Shown here: in pieces, positions 32,187 through 40,753 of the stretch | Position numbering within the stretch: position 1 is the stretch's first letter | Layout: each line of letters opens with the position of its first letter | Source of the DNA: SCGC-AG-212-J23 sp035762345 | GTDB taxonomy: Bacteria > Pseudomonadota > Gammaproteobacteria > Burkholderiales > SG8-39 | Reading direction: 5' to 3' | DNA: 64,000 bases | Assembly (NCBI GenBank): GCA_035762345.1 | Contig: DASTPE010000131.1 | Coordinates: 1-64,000 of the forward strand | Translations under genes and position numbers: made by a program | The notes under the pieces: model-generated | What the model saw: the letters and a program-made list of their open reading frames with translations, nothing else | What the model was told of the DNA's origin: nothing | Database searches by the model: none

Positions 32187-33984
32187 AGGCGGCTTTCTTC
32201 TCGGCGCGCTGCTCGGCGGGCTTCTCACGCGCGCTGAGGTTCATCGCGGTATTGACCAGCGCCACATGCGAGAACGCTTGAGGGAAGTTGCCGAGTTGGC
32301 GCCGCGCCACCGGGTCGTACTCTTCGGCGAGAAGGCCCACGCCGTTCGCGACATCGAGCAGCCGCTCGAAGAGCTCGCGCGCCTCGGCCCAACGTCCCTG
32401 CATGCATAGGTTGTCGGCGAGCCAGAAGCTGCACGCAAGGAACACGCCCTCGCCCGGCGGCAATCCGTCGCGCGCGTCGTCGGTGCGGTAGCGCAGGACC
32501 AGCCCGTCCTCCGTCAATTCGCGCCGAATTGCCTGCGTTGTGGAAGCCACTCTGGGATCTTCAGCTTTCAAGAACCCCGTGATCGGGATGAGGAGCAGGC
32601 TGGCGTCGAGCGCGTCCGAGCCGTAGCTCTGCACAAAGGCATTACGCGTGCGGCTGAAGCCGTTCTCGCACACGTCGCGGTGGATGCGAGTGCGCAGCTC
32701 GCGCCAGTGCTCGACCGGGCCCGCGACGCCGAATCCCTCGACCATCTTTATCGCGCGATCGAAAGCCACCCACGCCATGATCTTGGAGTAGGTGAAGTGC
32801 CGCGGCGCCGATCGCATCTCCCAGATGCTCGCGTCGGGCTCTGTCCAGACCTTCTCGAGGTGGGCGAGCAGCGCGCGCTGCAGGCCCCACGCGATGTCGT
32901 GGCCAGCGAGACCGCCCTTACGGCCCTGGTACAGCGTGTCCACCAGCTCGCCGTAGACATCGAGCTGCAGCTGCCCGGAGGCAGCGTTCCCGATGCGCAC
33001 CGGCCTCGAGTCTTCATAGCCGGCGAGCCACGGCAGTTCGAGCTCGGTGAGGCGTCGCTCGCCTGCGATGCCGTACATGATCCGCATCTGCTCGGGGCTG
33101 CCGGCCACCGCGCGCACCAGCCATTCGCGCCAGGCGCGCGCCTCTTCGTAGTAGCCGGCGTTCATCAGCGCAAGCAACGTAAGCGTCGCATCGCGCAGCC
33201 AGCAGTAGCGGTAGTCCCAGTTGCGCACGCCGCCGATTCTTTCCGGCAGCGAAGTGGTCGGCGCCGCGACGATACCGCCGGTCGGCGCATAGGTGAGCGC
33301 CTTCAACGTGATCAAGGAGCGCCGCACCGGAGCGGCCCATTCGCCGCCCACCGTGCAGCGCGCGCTCCACGATTTCCAGAACCGCTCGGTCTCGTCGAGC
33401 ACCTGATTCGCATCGATGCGCACCGTGACATCCTGGTGCGAAGGCGCGTAGGTCAACACGAAGGGGAGCGTCTCGCCCGCCGCCACTTCGAAGCGCGCGC
33501 GCGTAGTGAAGTCGCGTGACTCGAGCGCCACCGGGGCACAGAGCACGGCGAGGTCCGGGCCCGCCACGGCACGCAGCCCCTTGCCGTCCGCGAGGCGCGT
33601 AACCCAAGGCACGGAGGCGCCGTAATCAAAACGCAGCACGAACTCCATCTCCATCGCTACGCGCCCGCGCCGCCCCACCACGATGCGCACGAGATCCGAT
33701 TCCCGGTTGCGCACCGGCATGAAGTCGATCAGCGTGACGGCGCCGTCCGCGGTCTCGAACTCGGTCTCAAGGATGAGGGTGTCGGTGCGGTATTTCTGCT
33801 TGCCCATGGCCGCATTCACGGCAGGAGCAATCTTCCAGAACCCGTTCTCGGCCTTGCCGAGCAGCGCGGCGAAGCATGCCGCCGAGTCGAAGCGCGGCCA
33901 GCACAGCCAGTCGATAGAGCCGTTGCGCCCGACGAGCGCAGCGGTCTGGCAGTCGCCGATAAGGGCGTATTCCTCGATCCTCAT
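32185..33984 (-). CDS. Glycoside hydrolase family 15 protein (glucoamylase/trehalase-like)
   Basis: A 599-residue cytoplasmic (alpha/alpha)6-barrel enzyme. It starts with the GH15 N-terminal beta-sandwich motif IEEYALIGDCQTAALVGRNG followed by SIDWLCWPRFDSAACFAALL. The barrel contains NWDYRYCWLRDATLTLLAL and the catalytic acid segment ASIWEMRSAPRHFTYSK. The second carboxylate lies in LLAEEYDP, followed by GNFPQAFSHVALVNTA. Bacterial cytoplasmic members split maltooligosaccharides or trehalose; some are misannotated, so activity is open. I prefer the ATG at 33984 over a GTG six codons earlier because it matches the family start. Stop overlaps repeat copy 3. Confidence 0.92.
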   Translation of the reverse strand: MRIEEYALIGDCQTAALVGRNGSIDWLCWPRFDSAACFAALLGKAENGFWKIAPAVNAAMGKQKYRTDTLILETEFETADGAVTLIDFMPVRNRESDLVRIVVGRRGRVAMEMEFVLRFDYGASVPWVTRLADGKGLRAVAGPDLAVLCAPVALESRDFTTRARFEVAAGETLPFVLTYAPSHQDVTVRIDANQVLDETERFWKSWSARCTVGGEWAAPVRRSLITLKALTYAPTGGIVAAPTTSLPERIGGVRNWDYRYCWLRDATLTLLALMNAGYYEEARAWREWLVRAVAGSPEQMRIMYGIAGERRLTELELPWLAGYEDSRPVRIGNAASGQLQLDVYGELVDTLYQGRKGGLAGHDIAWGLQRALLAHLEKVWTEPDASIWEMRSAPRHFTYSKIMAWVAFDRAIKMVEGFGVAGPVEHWRELRTRIHRDVCENGFSRTRNAFVQSYGSDALDASLLLIPITGFLKAEDPRVASTTQAIRRELTEDGLVLRYRTDDARDGLPPGEGVFLACSFWLADNLCMQGRWAEARELFERLLDVANGVGLLAEEYDPVARRQLGNFPQAFSHVALVNTAMNLSAREKPAEQRAEKKAA

Positions 33985-34015
33985 ATCCGAGGGACCGCCC
34001 ACCGGCGCTCGAAGT

Positions 34016-35131
34016 TCAGGATCCGCCTCTTAGAGTCGCGGTAAGTTCCGTCGGCTTACCCTCGCGTTGCACGGTGAGCTTGATCGTGTCGCCGACTTTG
34101 TGCTCGTCCAGGCGATTGATGAGGCGCGCCACGTTGTCCACGGTCTTGCCGTCGATGGCGGTAATGATGTCGCCTGGAACGATGCGCCCATCCTTCGCCG
34201 TGCGCGCCGGGCGCAGCCCCGCCGCTTCCGCCGGCGAGCCGGACTCCACTTCCAGCACCGCAACGCCCTTCACGCCGAGCTGCTTGCCGAGGAGCTGGTT
34301 GACCTGCTCGTCGGTAATGACGCCGAGTACCGGGCGCGTGTACTTGCCCTTGGCGATGAGTTGCGGTGCGACGCGGTTCACCGTGTCGACCGGCACGGCG
34401 AACCCTACTCCGGCATATGCGCCCGAGGGACTGAAGATCGCAGTATTGATGCCGATCAGCCGGCCGCTCGAGTCGAGTAGCGGCCCGCCCGAGTTGCCCG
34501 GATTGATCGCGGCGTCGGTCTGGATCAGGTGCTCGATGACCGTGCGTCCGTCCTCCGCGGGCAGCGAGCGGTCGAGCGCCGACACGACTCCCGTGGTCAG
34601 CGACCAGTCGAGCCCGAACGGATTGCCGATCGCGAACACCTTCTGCCCGACTTTGAGGTCGGCCGAAGTGCCGATCGGCAGCGCGGCGGGCTGGCGCTCG
34701 GGAACGCTGATGCGCAGCACCGCGATGTCGTGCGCCGGGCTCGCGCCCACGAGCCTTGCGCTGTAGTCGCGGCCGTCGTTCAACCGCACCTTGGCCTCGG
34801 CTGCGCCCTGGATGACATGGTTGTTGGTGATGACGTGACCATCGTTGTCCCACACGAAGCCCGAGCCCGCCCCGCGCGGAACGCTGAAGAGATTGCGCGA
34901 CCAGAAATCGCGCACGAGCTGCGTGGTGGTGATGAACACGACCGAGCCTTTCGAGCGCTCGAAGAGCTCGATGGTCGCCTTCTCGTCGGCCGCCAGATCG
35001 CCCGCCGGCGTGATGGCGCGTGGTACCACCTCGACCGCCGGCGCGGCCCGCCGCTGCTCGAGCCAGGGATGGCCCTGCCAGACGAGCACCCCGCCGATCA
35101 CCGCGGCCACCAGCAGCCAGAAGCCTCTCAT
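34016..35131 (-). CDS. HtrA/DegQ-type serine protease with one PDZ domain
   Basis: A 371-residue membrane-anchored periplasmic protease. One N-terminal helix (WLLVAAVIGGVLVW) precedes the trypsin-like domain with catalytic triad His in VITNNHVI, Asp in SPAHDIAVL and Ser in NPGNSGGPL. A single PDZ domain follows (VAVLEVESGSPAEAAGLRPA). This is the DegS-like size rather than two-PDZ DegP. It probably senses or removes misfolded envelope proteins. The insert RDFWSRNLFSVPRG is typical of betaproteobacterial Mucd/HtrA-like proteins. It is divergent from the cardiolipin synthase gene with a 138-base shared upstream region. Confidence 0.93.
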   Translation of the reverse strand: MRGFWLLVAAVIGGVLVWQGHPWLEQRRAAPAVEVVPRAITPAGDLAADEKATIELFERSKGSVVFITTTQLVRDFWSRNLFSVPRGAGSGFVWDNDGHVITNNHVIQGAAEAKVRLNDGRDYSARLVGASPAHDIAVLRISVPERQPAALPIGTSADLKVGQKVFAIGNPFGLDWSLTTGVVSALDRSLPAEDGRTVIEHLIQTDAAINPGNSGGPLLDSSGRLIGINTAIFSPSGAYAGVGFAVPVDTVNRVAPQLIAKGKYTRPVLGVITDEQVNQLLGKQLGVKGVAVLEVESGSPAEAAGLRPARTAKDGRIVPGDIITAIDGKTVDNVARLINRLDEHKVGDTIKLTVQREGKPTELTATLRGGS

Positions 35132-35269
35132 CGGCGAGATCTTACCGGCCGGGAGGCGCTCAGGTGTTACCCGGCGTGCCGTCGAACGGACCTACTCGGG
35201 CCGAGGCGGATGCCCACCACCGTCACGACGGCCGGATGCGGGCACTTTCTGTACCATCGCGCGAAACTC

Positions 35270-36694
35270 ATGCGCGACCCTATCGACCTTGCATTCGGCC
35301 TCGCAGTTCTGGCGGCCGCGCTGTTCGCGTCGGGTCACGCGGTGATCTACAAGCGCGAGTCGCGCTCCGCCGCGCTGTGGGTCGTGCTGATCTGGGTCAT
35401 GCCCGCGCTCGGGCCGATTCTCTATCTGTTGATGGGCGTGAACCGCGTGCAGCGGCGCGCCGCGCGGCTGCGCGCCGACATGGTGCGTCTGCGCGCCGAG
35501 CCGCACGTGATCGCGGGCGAGCCGCCCGGGACGCACCTCGCCCCGCTTGCGCGCATGCTGAACAACGTCGTCGAGCGACCGCTGGTCGCCGGGAACTCGG
35601 TCGAGGAGCTCGTCGACGGCGCGCAGGCCTATCCGGCGATGCTCGAGGCGATCGACCGCGCGGAGCGCTCCGTCATGCTCGCCTCCTACATCTTCCACGG
35701 CACCGGTATCGGCGCGCAGTTCGTCGAGGCGCTCATCCGCGCGAAGCAGCGCGGGGTCGACGTGCGCGTACTAGTCGACGACGTCGACGTGCGCTTCACG
35801 CGCACCTCGCCGGCCAAGCCGCTGCAGCGCGCGGGCGTGCCGTTCGGCGTGTTCAACCCGCCGCTCGTGCCAGCGCGGATGAACGCCGTGCACCTGCGCA
35901 ACCACCGCAAGATCCTGGTGGTCGACGGCACGGTCGGCTTCACCGGCGGCATCAACATCGATCGGCGCTACTGGACGCCGCAGCCGCCTCCCGCCGACGC
36001 CCCGGCGGCGTCGCGCGACCTGCATTTCTGCCTGCGCGGCCCGGTGGTGCCGCAGCTTGCCGAAGTGTTCGCCGAAGACTGGCACTTCGCCACCGATGAA
36101 GTGCTGCGCGGAGCGCCGTGGTTCGTGCCATGCGAGCCCGCGGGCGAAGTGCTCGCGCGCTGCATCGACGACGGCCCCGACGAAAGCACCGAGCCGCTGC
36201 GCTGGTCGATGGTGGCCGGCCTCAACCAGGCGCAGCGCTCGGTAAAGATCATGACGCCCTACTTCGTGCCTGACAGCGCGCTCATCACAGCGCTCGACGT
36301 GACGGCGATGCGCGGGGTCGCGGTCGACATCCTGCTGCCCTCTGTCAGCGACCTGCCCCATGTGCACTGGGCGGCGTGGGGCCAGCTCTGGCAGGTGCTC
36401 GAGCGCGGCTGCCGGGTGTGGAAGACCCCCGGGCCGTTCGATCACACCAAGCTCATGGTGGTGGACGGCGCGTGGACGCTGCTCGGCTCGGCCAACTGGG
36501 ACGCGCGCAGCTTGCGGCTCAACTTCGAGCTGAACGTCGAGTGCTACAGCATCGAGTTCGGCGCGCGCATGGAGGGCCTGGTCCAGGCGCGGCTTAATGG
36601 CGCACGGGAGGTAACGATGGACGAGATCAACGCGCGCTCCCTGCCAGTCAAGCTGCGCGACGGCGCGGCGCGCCTCTTCGCGCCCTTCCTCTAG
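35270..36694 (+). CDS. Cardiolipin synthase (Cls-type phospholipase D family)
   Basis: A 474-residue inner-membrane enzyme that joins phosphatidylglycerol units to form cardiolipin. Two N-terminal membrane helices (LAFGLAVLAAALFASGHAVI and LWVVLIWVMPALGPILYLLM) match ClsA-type topology. Two HKD motifs follow: HRKILVVDG with GFTGGIN, and HTKLMVVDG with LLGSANWDARS. The long reading frame continues upstream through the HtrA gene, but the ATG at 35270 is the family start. The stop is followed after seven bases by an inverted repeat. Confidence 0.93.
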   Translation: MRDPIDLAFGLAVLAAALFASGHAVIYKRESRSAALWVVLIWVMPALGPILYLLMGVNRVQRRAARLRADMVRLRAEPHVIAGEPPGTHLAPLARMLNNVVERPLVAGNSVEELVDGAQAYPAMLEAIDRAERSVMLASYIFHGTGIGAQFVEALIRAKQRGVDVRVLVDDVDVRFTRTSPAKPLQRAGVPFGVFNPPLVPARMNAVHLRNHRKILVVDGTVGFTGGINIDRRYWTPQPPPADAPAASRDLHFCLRGPVVPQLAEVFAEDWHFATDEVLRGAPWFVPCEPAGEVLARCIDDGPDESTEPLRWSMVAGLNQAQRSVKIMTPYFVPDSALITALDVTAMRGVAVDILLPSVSDLPHVHWAAWGQLWQVLERGCRVWKTPGPFDHTKLMVVDGAWTLLGSANWDARSLRLNFELNVECYSIEFGARMEGLVQARLNGAREVTMDEINARSLPVKLRDGAARLFAPFL

Positions 36695-36700
36695 GGGGCC

Positions 36701-36767
36701 GAAAAAGGGGGTCAGGACCCTTTTCCGTTGCTTCGCGTAGCGTGCAGGAAAGGGTCCTGACCCTTTC
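36701..36767. repeat. Divergent palindrome between convergent genes (GGGTCAGGACCC type)
   Basis: An imperfect inverted repeat: the left arm around 36701-36726 contains GGGTCAGGACCCTTTTCC and the right arm around 36747-36767 is its inverted counterpart. It differs from the GGTCAGGGTCG family but occupies the same kind of site, between convergent stops, with its right end overlapping the channel stop codon. It probably acts as a bidirectional terminator. Confidence 0.8.
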
Positions 36768-37209
36768 ACTGCTTCCAGAAGCGCTCCATCTCCAGATAGG
36801 TGAACGAGGCCGACCACGCGATGAGAACGAACCCGGTGATCGCCTCGGCGGCGACGAGGAAGCGGATGGGACCCATCGGCGCGACGTCGCCAAAGCCGAC
36901 CGTCGTATAGCTGATCGCCGAGAGGTAGATCATGTCGAAGAACGGCGAGTCGTCCGCGCCGGCGATCGCGCCGCAGGCGGGCCACTGCAGCAGCGTCCAC
37001 ATCACCAGGCCGAACAGCCACATCTCGACGACGTGCAGCAGGATGGTGAAGGAGATGGCGAGAAGCACCCTGACGCGGTGCTTACCCTGGTACGCCAAGA
37101 CCACCTTGGCGGTGAAAATCAGCCCCTCGTAGTGCACGAGTACCGCAGTCACCACGGTGAGAATCGTGGCGCTGACCACCGCCGCGTTGGCCAGCCAGTT
37201 GTCGTACAT
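36766..37209 (-). CDS. Two-helix potassium-channel-like protein
   Basis: A 147-residue membrane protein with a K+-selective pore. The selectivity filter is YTTVGFGD (normally T-x-G-Y/F-G-D), preceded by a pore helix (FFDMIYLSAIS) and followed by FLVAAEAITGFVLIAW. Two more helices lie N-terminal to the pore (VSATILTVVTAVLVH and LAISFTILLHVVEMWLF), giving four hydrophobic segments in all. There is no RCK or cyclic-nucleotide domain. The start overlaps the ettA stop by one base (TGATG), so the channel is translated by coupling to ettA. Confidence 0.88.
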   Translation of the reverse strand: MYDNWLANAAVVSATILTVVTAVLVHYEGLIFTAKVVLAYQGKHRVRVLLAISFTILLHVVEMWLFGLVMWTLLQWPACGAIAGADDSPFFDMIYLSAISYTTVGFGDVAPMGPIRFLVAAEAITGFVLIAWSASFTYLEMERFWKQ

Positions 37210-38864
37210 CAGGCCTTGAGGGCCTTGTACTTGATGCGATGCGGCTTCGCGGCCTCCTCGCCCAGCCGCTTCTTCTTGTCCGCCTCGTATTCCTGGTAGT
37301 TGCCGTTGAAGAACACGACCTGCGAGTCGCCCTCGAAGGCGAGGATATGGGTGGCGATGCGGTCGAGGAACCACCGGTCGTGCGAGATCACGAGCACGCA
37401 GCCGGCGAATTCCAGCAACGCTTCCTCGAGCGCGCGCAGCGTCTCGACGTCGAGGTCGTTGGAGGGCTCGTCGAGGAGGAGCACGTTTGCTCCCGACATC
37501 AGCATGCGCGCGAGGTGCAGCCGGCCGCGCTCGCCCCCCGAGAGCTGGCCGACCGGCTTCTGCTGGTCTGCGCCGCGGAAGTTGAAGCGTGCGAGATAGG
37601 CGCGCGCCGGCATCTCGAAGCGCCCGACCTTGAGGATGTCCTGGCCGCCCGAGATGTCCTCGAACACTGTCTTGTCGGCGGACAATTCATCGCGCGACTG
37701 ATCGACGTGGGCGAGCTTCACCGTCTTGCCGGTCTCGATCGTCCCGCTGTCGGGTTTCTCTCTTTTCGTGATTAGCCTGAACAACGTGGATTTCCCTGCG
37801 CCGTTGGGCCCGATGATGCCGACGATGGCGCCCGGCGGAACCTTGAACGAGAGCTTGTCGATCAGAAGCCGATCGCCGTAGCCCTTCGACACGTCCTTGA
37901 ACTCGATCACTTCGTTGCCCAGGCGCTCGGCGACCGGAATGAAGATTTCCTGGGTCTCGTTGCGCTGCTGGTGCTCGTACTGCGAGAGCTCCTCGAAGCG
38001 CGCGAGCCGTGCCTTCGACTTCGTGCCGCGGCCCTTGGGGTTCTGCCGCACCCACTCGAGCTCGGCCTGCATCGCCTTGATGCGCCCCGCCTCCTGGCTC
38101 GCCTCGATCTCGAGGCGCTTTTCCTTCTGCTCGAGCCAGCTCGAGTAATTCCCCTGCCACGGAATGCCGTAGCCGCGGTCGAGCTCGAGGATCCAGCCGG
38201 CGGCGTTGTCCAGGAAATATCGGTCGTGCGTGACGGCGACGACCGTGCCCGGGAAGCGCTGCAGGAACTGCTCGAGCCACTCCACGCTTTCCGCGTCGAG
38301 GTGGTTCGTCGGCTCATCGAGCAGCAACAGGTCCGGCTTCGACAACAAAAGCCTGCATAGAGCGACCCGGCGCTTCTCGCCGCCGGAAAGCACGTCCACC
38401 TTCTGCTCCCACGGCGGAAGACGCAGCGCGTCCGCGGCCACTTCCATCTCGTCTGCGCCGCCGGCGTTGACGATGGCCTCGAGCCTCGCCTGCTCTTCGG
38501 CGAGCTTTTCGAAGTCGGCGTCGGGCTCGGAATAAGCGGCGTAGATCTGCTCCAGGCGCTTCTTCGCCGCCGCGGTTTCGCCGAGCGATTCTTCGACCGC
38601 TTCTCTGACAGTTTTGTCTTTTTCAAGAACCGGTTCCTGCTCCAGATAGCCGACGCGAATCCCCGGCATGCGGACGACCTCGCCTTCGTAGTTGTCGTCG
38701 GCCGCGGCCATGATCTTGAGGAGCGTGGATTTGCCCGACCCGTTCAGCCCGAGCACACCGATCTTCGCGCCGGGAAAGAAGTTGAGCGAGATGTTCTTGA
38801 GAATGGTCCGCTTGGGCGGGACGGTTTTCGACACCCGCCGCATCGTGTAAACGTACTGTGCCAT
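37209..38864 (-). CDS. ettA: Energy-dependent translational throttle protein EttA (ABC-F)
   Basis: A 551-residue cytoplasmic ABC-F protein with two ATPase domains and no membrane helices. Domain 1 has GLNGSGKST, LSGGEKRR and LLLLDEPTNHLDAES; domain 2 has GPNGAGKST, LSGGERGR and VLLLDEPSNDLDVET. The linker between them is charged. The size and the start MAQYVYTMRRVSKTVPPKR match EttA (555 residues in E. coli), which gates the ribosomal E site in response to ATP/ADP. The ATG at 38864 is right against the start of the PagL-like gene on the other strand. Confidence 0.97.
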   Translation of the reverse strand: MAQYVYTMRRVSKTVPPKRTILKNISLNFFPGAKIGVLGLNGSGKSTLLKIMAAADDNYEGEVVRMPGIRVGYLEQEPVLEKDKTVREAVEESLGETAAAKKRLEQIYAAYSEPDADFEKLAEEQARLEAIVNAGGADEMEVAADALRLPPWEQKVDVLSGGEKRRVALCRLLLSKPDLLLLDEPTNHLDAESVEWLEQFLQRFPGTVVAVTHDRYFLDNAAGWILELDRGYGIPWQGNYSSWLEQKEKRLEIEASQEAGRIKAMQAELEWVRQNPKGRGTKSKARLARFEELSQYEHQQRNETQEIFIPVAERLGNEVIEFKDVSKGYGDRLLIDKLSFKVPPGAIVGIIGPNGAGKSTLFRLITKREKPDSGTIETGKTVKLAHVDQSRDELSADKTVFEDISGGQDILKVGRFEMPARAYLARFNFRGADQQKPVGQLSGGERGRLHLARMLMSGANVLLLDEPSNDLDVETLRALEEALLEFAGCVLVISHDRWFLDRIATHILAFEGDSQVVFFNGNYQEYEADKKKRLGEEAAKPHRIKYKALKA

Positions 38865-38874
38865 GATGGGGCGA

Positions 38875-39384
38875 ATGATACGAAAAATCGCGCTCGCGCT
38901 CGGCGCCGCAACGCTGATCGTGGCGAGCCCGGCCGCTTTCGCACTCGACGGCGCATCGGTGGAACTGGGGCGCGGCAACGAGCGCACCAACCTGCTGCGC
39001 ATCTCGTTCGTTGACAAATGGCGCAAAAAGCAGCCGCCAGCCGGTGACGAGTGGCGCCTCGCGGGCTACTGGGACCTATCGCTCGCGGTCTGGGACAACC
39101 GCGAAGAGAGCACCGCCGACCTGGGCTTCACGCCGGTGTTCCGAATCGAGCGTCGCTCGCTCTACCTCGAGGCTGCGCTCGGCTTCCACCTCGTGCAGGC
39201 GCACATCAGTGCGGATCGCGCCCTTAGCAGCGCGTTCCAGTTCGCCGAGCACCTCGGCGTGGGATTTATCAGCGGCAACTACACGCTTGGCGTACACGTG
39301 CAGCACGTGTCGAACGGCGGCATCACCGAGCCGAACCCCGGCATCAACTTCGTCCTGGTGCGGTTGCAGTACCACTTGGACTAG
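38875..39384 (+). CDS. pagL: PagL-type lipid A 3-O-deacylase
   Basis: A roughly 169-residue outer-membrane acyloxyacyl hydrolase. The signal peptide ends SPAAFALD; an eight-strand barrel follows, with the catalytic region VQHVSNGGITEPNPGINFV near the C-terminus, where PagL has its His-Ser pair and the conserved Asn-Pro-Gly. It removes the 3-position acyl chain from lipid A, lowering TLR4 recognition. Start could be ATG 38863, 38866 or 38875; the first would begin inside the ettA start codon. The end at 39384 faces the Rieske oxygenase gene. Confidence 0.85.
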   Translation: MIRKIALALGAATLIVASPAAFALDGASVELGRGNERTNLLRISFVDKWRKKQPPAGDEWRLAGYWDLSLAVWDNREESTADLGFTPVFRIERRSLYLEAALGFHLVQAHISADRALSSAFQFAEHLGVGFISGNYTLGVHVQHVSNGGITEPNPGINFVLVRLQYHLD

Positions 39385-39460
39385 CGGCACGAGTCTTGAC
39401 GACAGCCCCGTCGGCCGCAGCGACAGCCGACCGTGGCAGAGCACGAGCGGTGCCGCTTTC

Positions 39461-40738
39461 CTACGCCAAGCAATAGGCATTTCCCAGCGTGCGCCAGTCG
39501 GTGCTCCTGGACACGATGCCTTCAAACGACGCAAGATCCGCGTAACGCACGCTCTTCTGCGTGCCGATCGCCGGCGCGCCTCCCTGGAATTTCTGCGCTG
39601 CCGCGACCATCATGCGGCGGAACTGCGCCACCGCGAGGTCGCTCGAGCCGAAGTGGTCTTCGGACCGGTCGGTGATCGGCCCCATCGACTCCCACATCGC
39701 CATGTCCTGCGCCGGGATACCGACGATTCCCGTCCAGTCGCCGCGCTTCATGGCTTCGCGATCCTGCAGATAACGATTTTCTAAAGTTCTCGTCTTCCTG
39801 AAGTTTTCATCCAGGTCCACGCCCACCTCAGCGGCGCAGAAGCGCCGCCACGCCTGCTGCGTGATGCCCTTCGCTGGGTCGGGGTGCCAGGCGATCCAGT
39901 AGAACATGGTATTCACGTCGTCAACGGGCACCAGCATCTGCGCCAGGTTGTACTGGTTGTTCGGCGGGATAAGTACCGTGAAGGGCGCGATGAAGAGCGT
40001 CGTGCGCACGTACTGGTCGCGCTCTGGGTTCTTGATCGGCTTGCGGATCGCCGCATAGCGGAATCCGTACTCGGTGGCCTCGAACTGCAGGCGCGGCGCC
40101 TTGTCGTTCGAGGGCCGAAGCCATGCCGACCCGGTCGCGGTCGAGCCGTAAACGTCCGCCGCCGCCGGCATGTTGGTGGAATGCAGCGTCGAGCTGTGCG
40201 CCGAGTCGATCGAGCCTTCCAGTACCTGCGCCCAGTTGCACGCCACGTGCATCTTCACGATCGCGTACCTGATATCCGGCTTCGGCGCCCAGGCGGGCGG
40301 CTCGAATTCCCGCAACTCTTCCCTCGGGCCCATCCACACCCACACGAAGCCACCGCCCTCGCGCACCGCGTAGGACTTGGTCTTCTTGCCCAGGCGCTGC
40401 GCCGCGCCCGGCGCTTCCGAAGGCATGTCGACGACGTTGCCCTCGACGTCGAACTTCCAGCCGTGGTACAGGCAGCGCAGGCCGCACTCCTCGTTACGGC
40501 CAAAGGCCAGCGAAGCGCGGCGGTGCAGGCAATATTCGCCCAGAGCACCGATTCGACTTGCGGAGTCTTTGAAGATCACCAGATCCTCGCCCAGCAGCCT
40601 TGAGCGCACCGGCTTGCCATCGGCCTCGGCCACCTCCTCGGACATGCACGCCGGGAGCCAGTGGCAGCGCATGATGCCGCCCATCGGCGCCGCGCCCTCG
40701 ACGCGACAGAGCAGCTCGTTCTCGGCCTTCGTTAACAT
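39461..40738 (-). CDS. Rieske non-heme iron oxygenase alpha subunit (phthalate 4,5-dioxygenase-like)
   Basis: A 425-residue ring-hydroxylating oxygenase. The Rieske [2Fe-2S] site is C70-x-H72 and C89-x2-H92 (CLHRRAS and CLYHGWKF). The mononuclear iron region contains GSIDSAHSSTLHS. The start MLTKAENELLCRVEGAAPMG is characteristic of the phthalate 4,5-dioxygenase/OphA2 lineage and of related vanillate-type enzymes. There is no beta subunit, and no reductase gene is in the window. The divergent neighbours, a dihydrodiol-type dehydrogenase and a 4,5-dihydroxyphthalate decarboxylase-like protein, favour a phthalate-like substrate. I prefer the ATG at 40738 over one at 40750. Confidence 0.9.
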   Translation of the reverse strand: MLTKAENELLCRVEGAAPMGGIMRCHWLPACMSEEVAEADGKPVRSRLLGEDLVIFKDSASRIGALGEYCLHRRASLAFGRNEECGLRCLYHGWKFDVEGNVVDMPSEAPGAAQRLGKKTKSYAVREGGGFVWVWMGPREELREFEPPAWAPKPDIRYAIVKMHVACNWAQVLEGSIDSAHSSTLHSTNMPAAADVYGSTATGSAWLRPSNDKAPRLQFEATEYGFRYAAIRKPIKNPERDQYVRTTLFIAPFTVLIPPNNQYNLAQMLVPVDDVNTMFYWIAWHPDPAKGITQQAWRRFCAAEVGVDLDENFRKTRTLENRYLQDREAMKRGDWTGIVGIPAQDMAMWESMGPITDRSEDHFGSSDLAVAQFRRMMVAAAQKFQGGAPAIGTQKSVRYADLASFEGIVSRSTDWRTLGNAYCLA

Positions 40739-40753
40739 GCCCGTATACATAAC

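Noticed and set aside
34529..35269. Possible 250-residue N-terminal extension of the cardiolipin synthase
   Set aside because: It is antisense to the HtrA gene and lies before the conserved membrane start at 35270.
36701..36767. Counting the GGGTCAGGACCC palindrome as a fifth full copy of the main repeat family
   Set aside because: The arms differ beyond GGGTCAGG and the CGTACG core is absent, so I list it separately.
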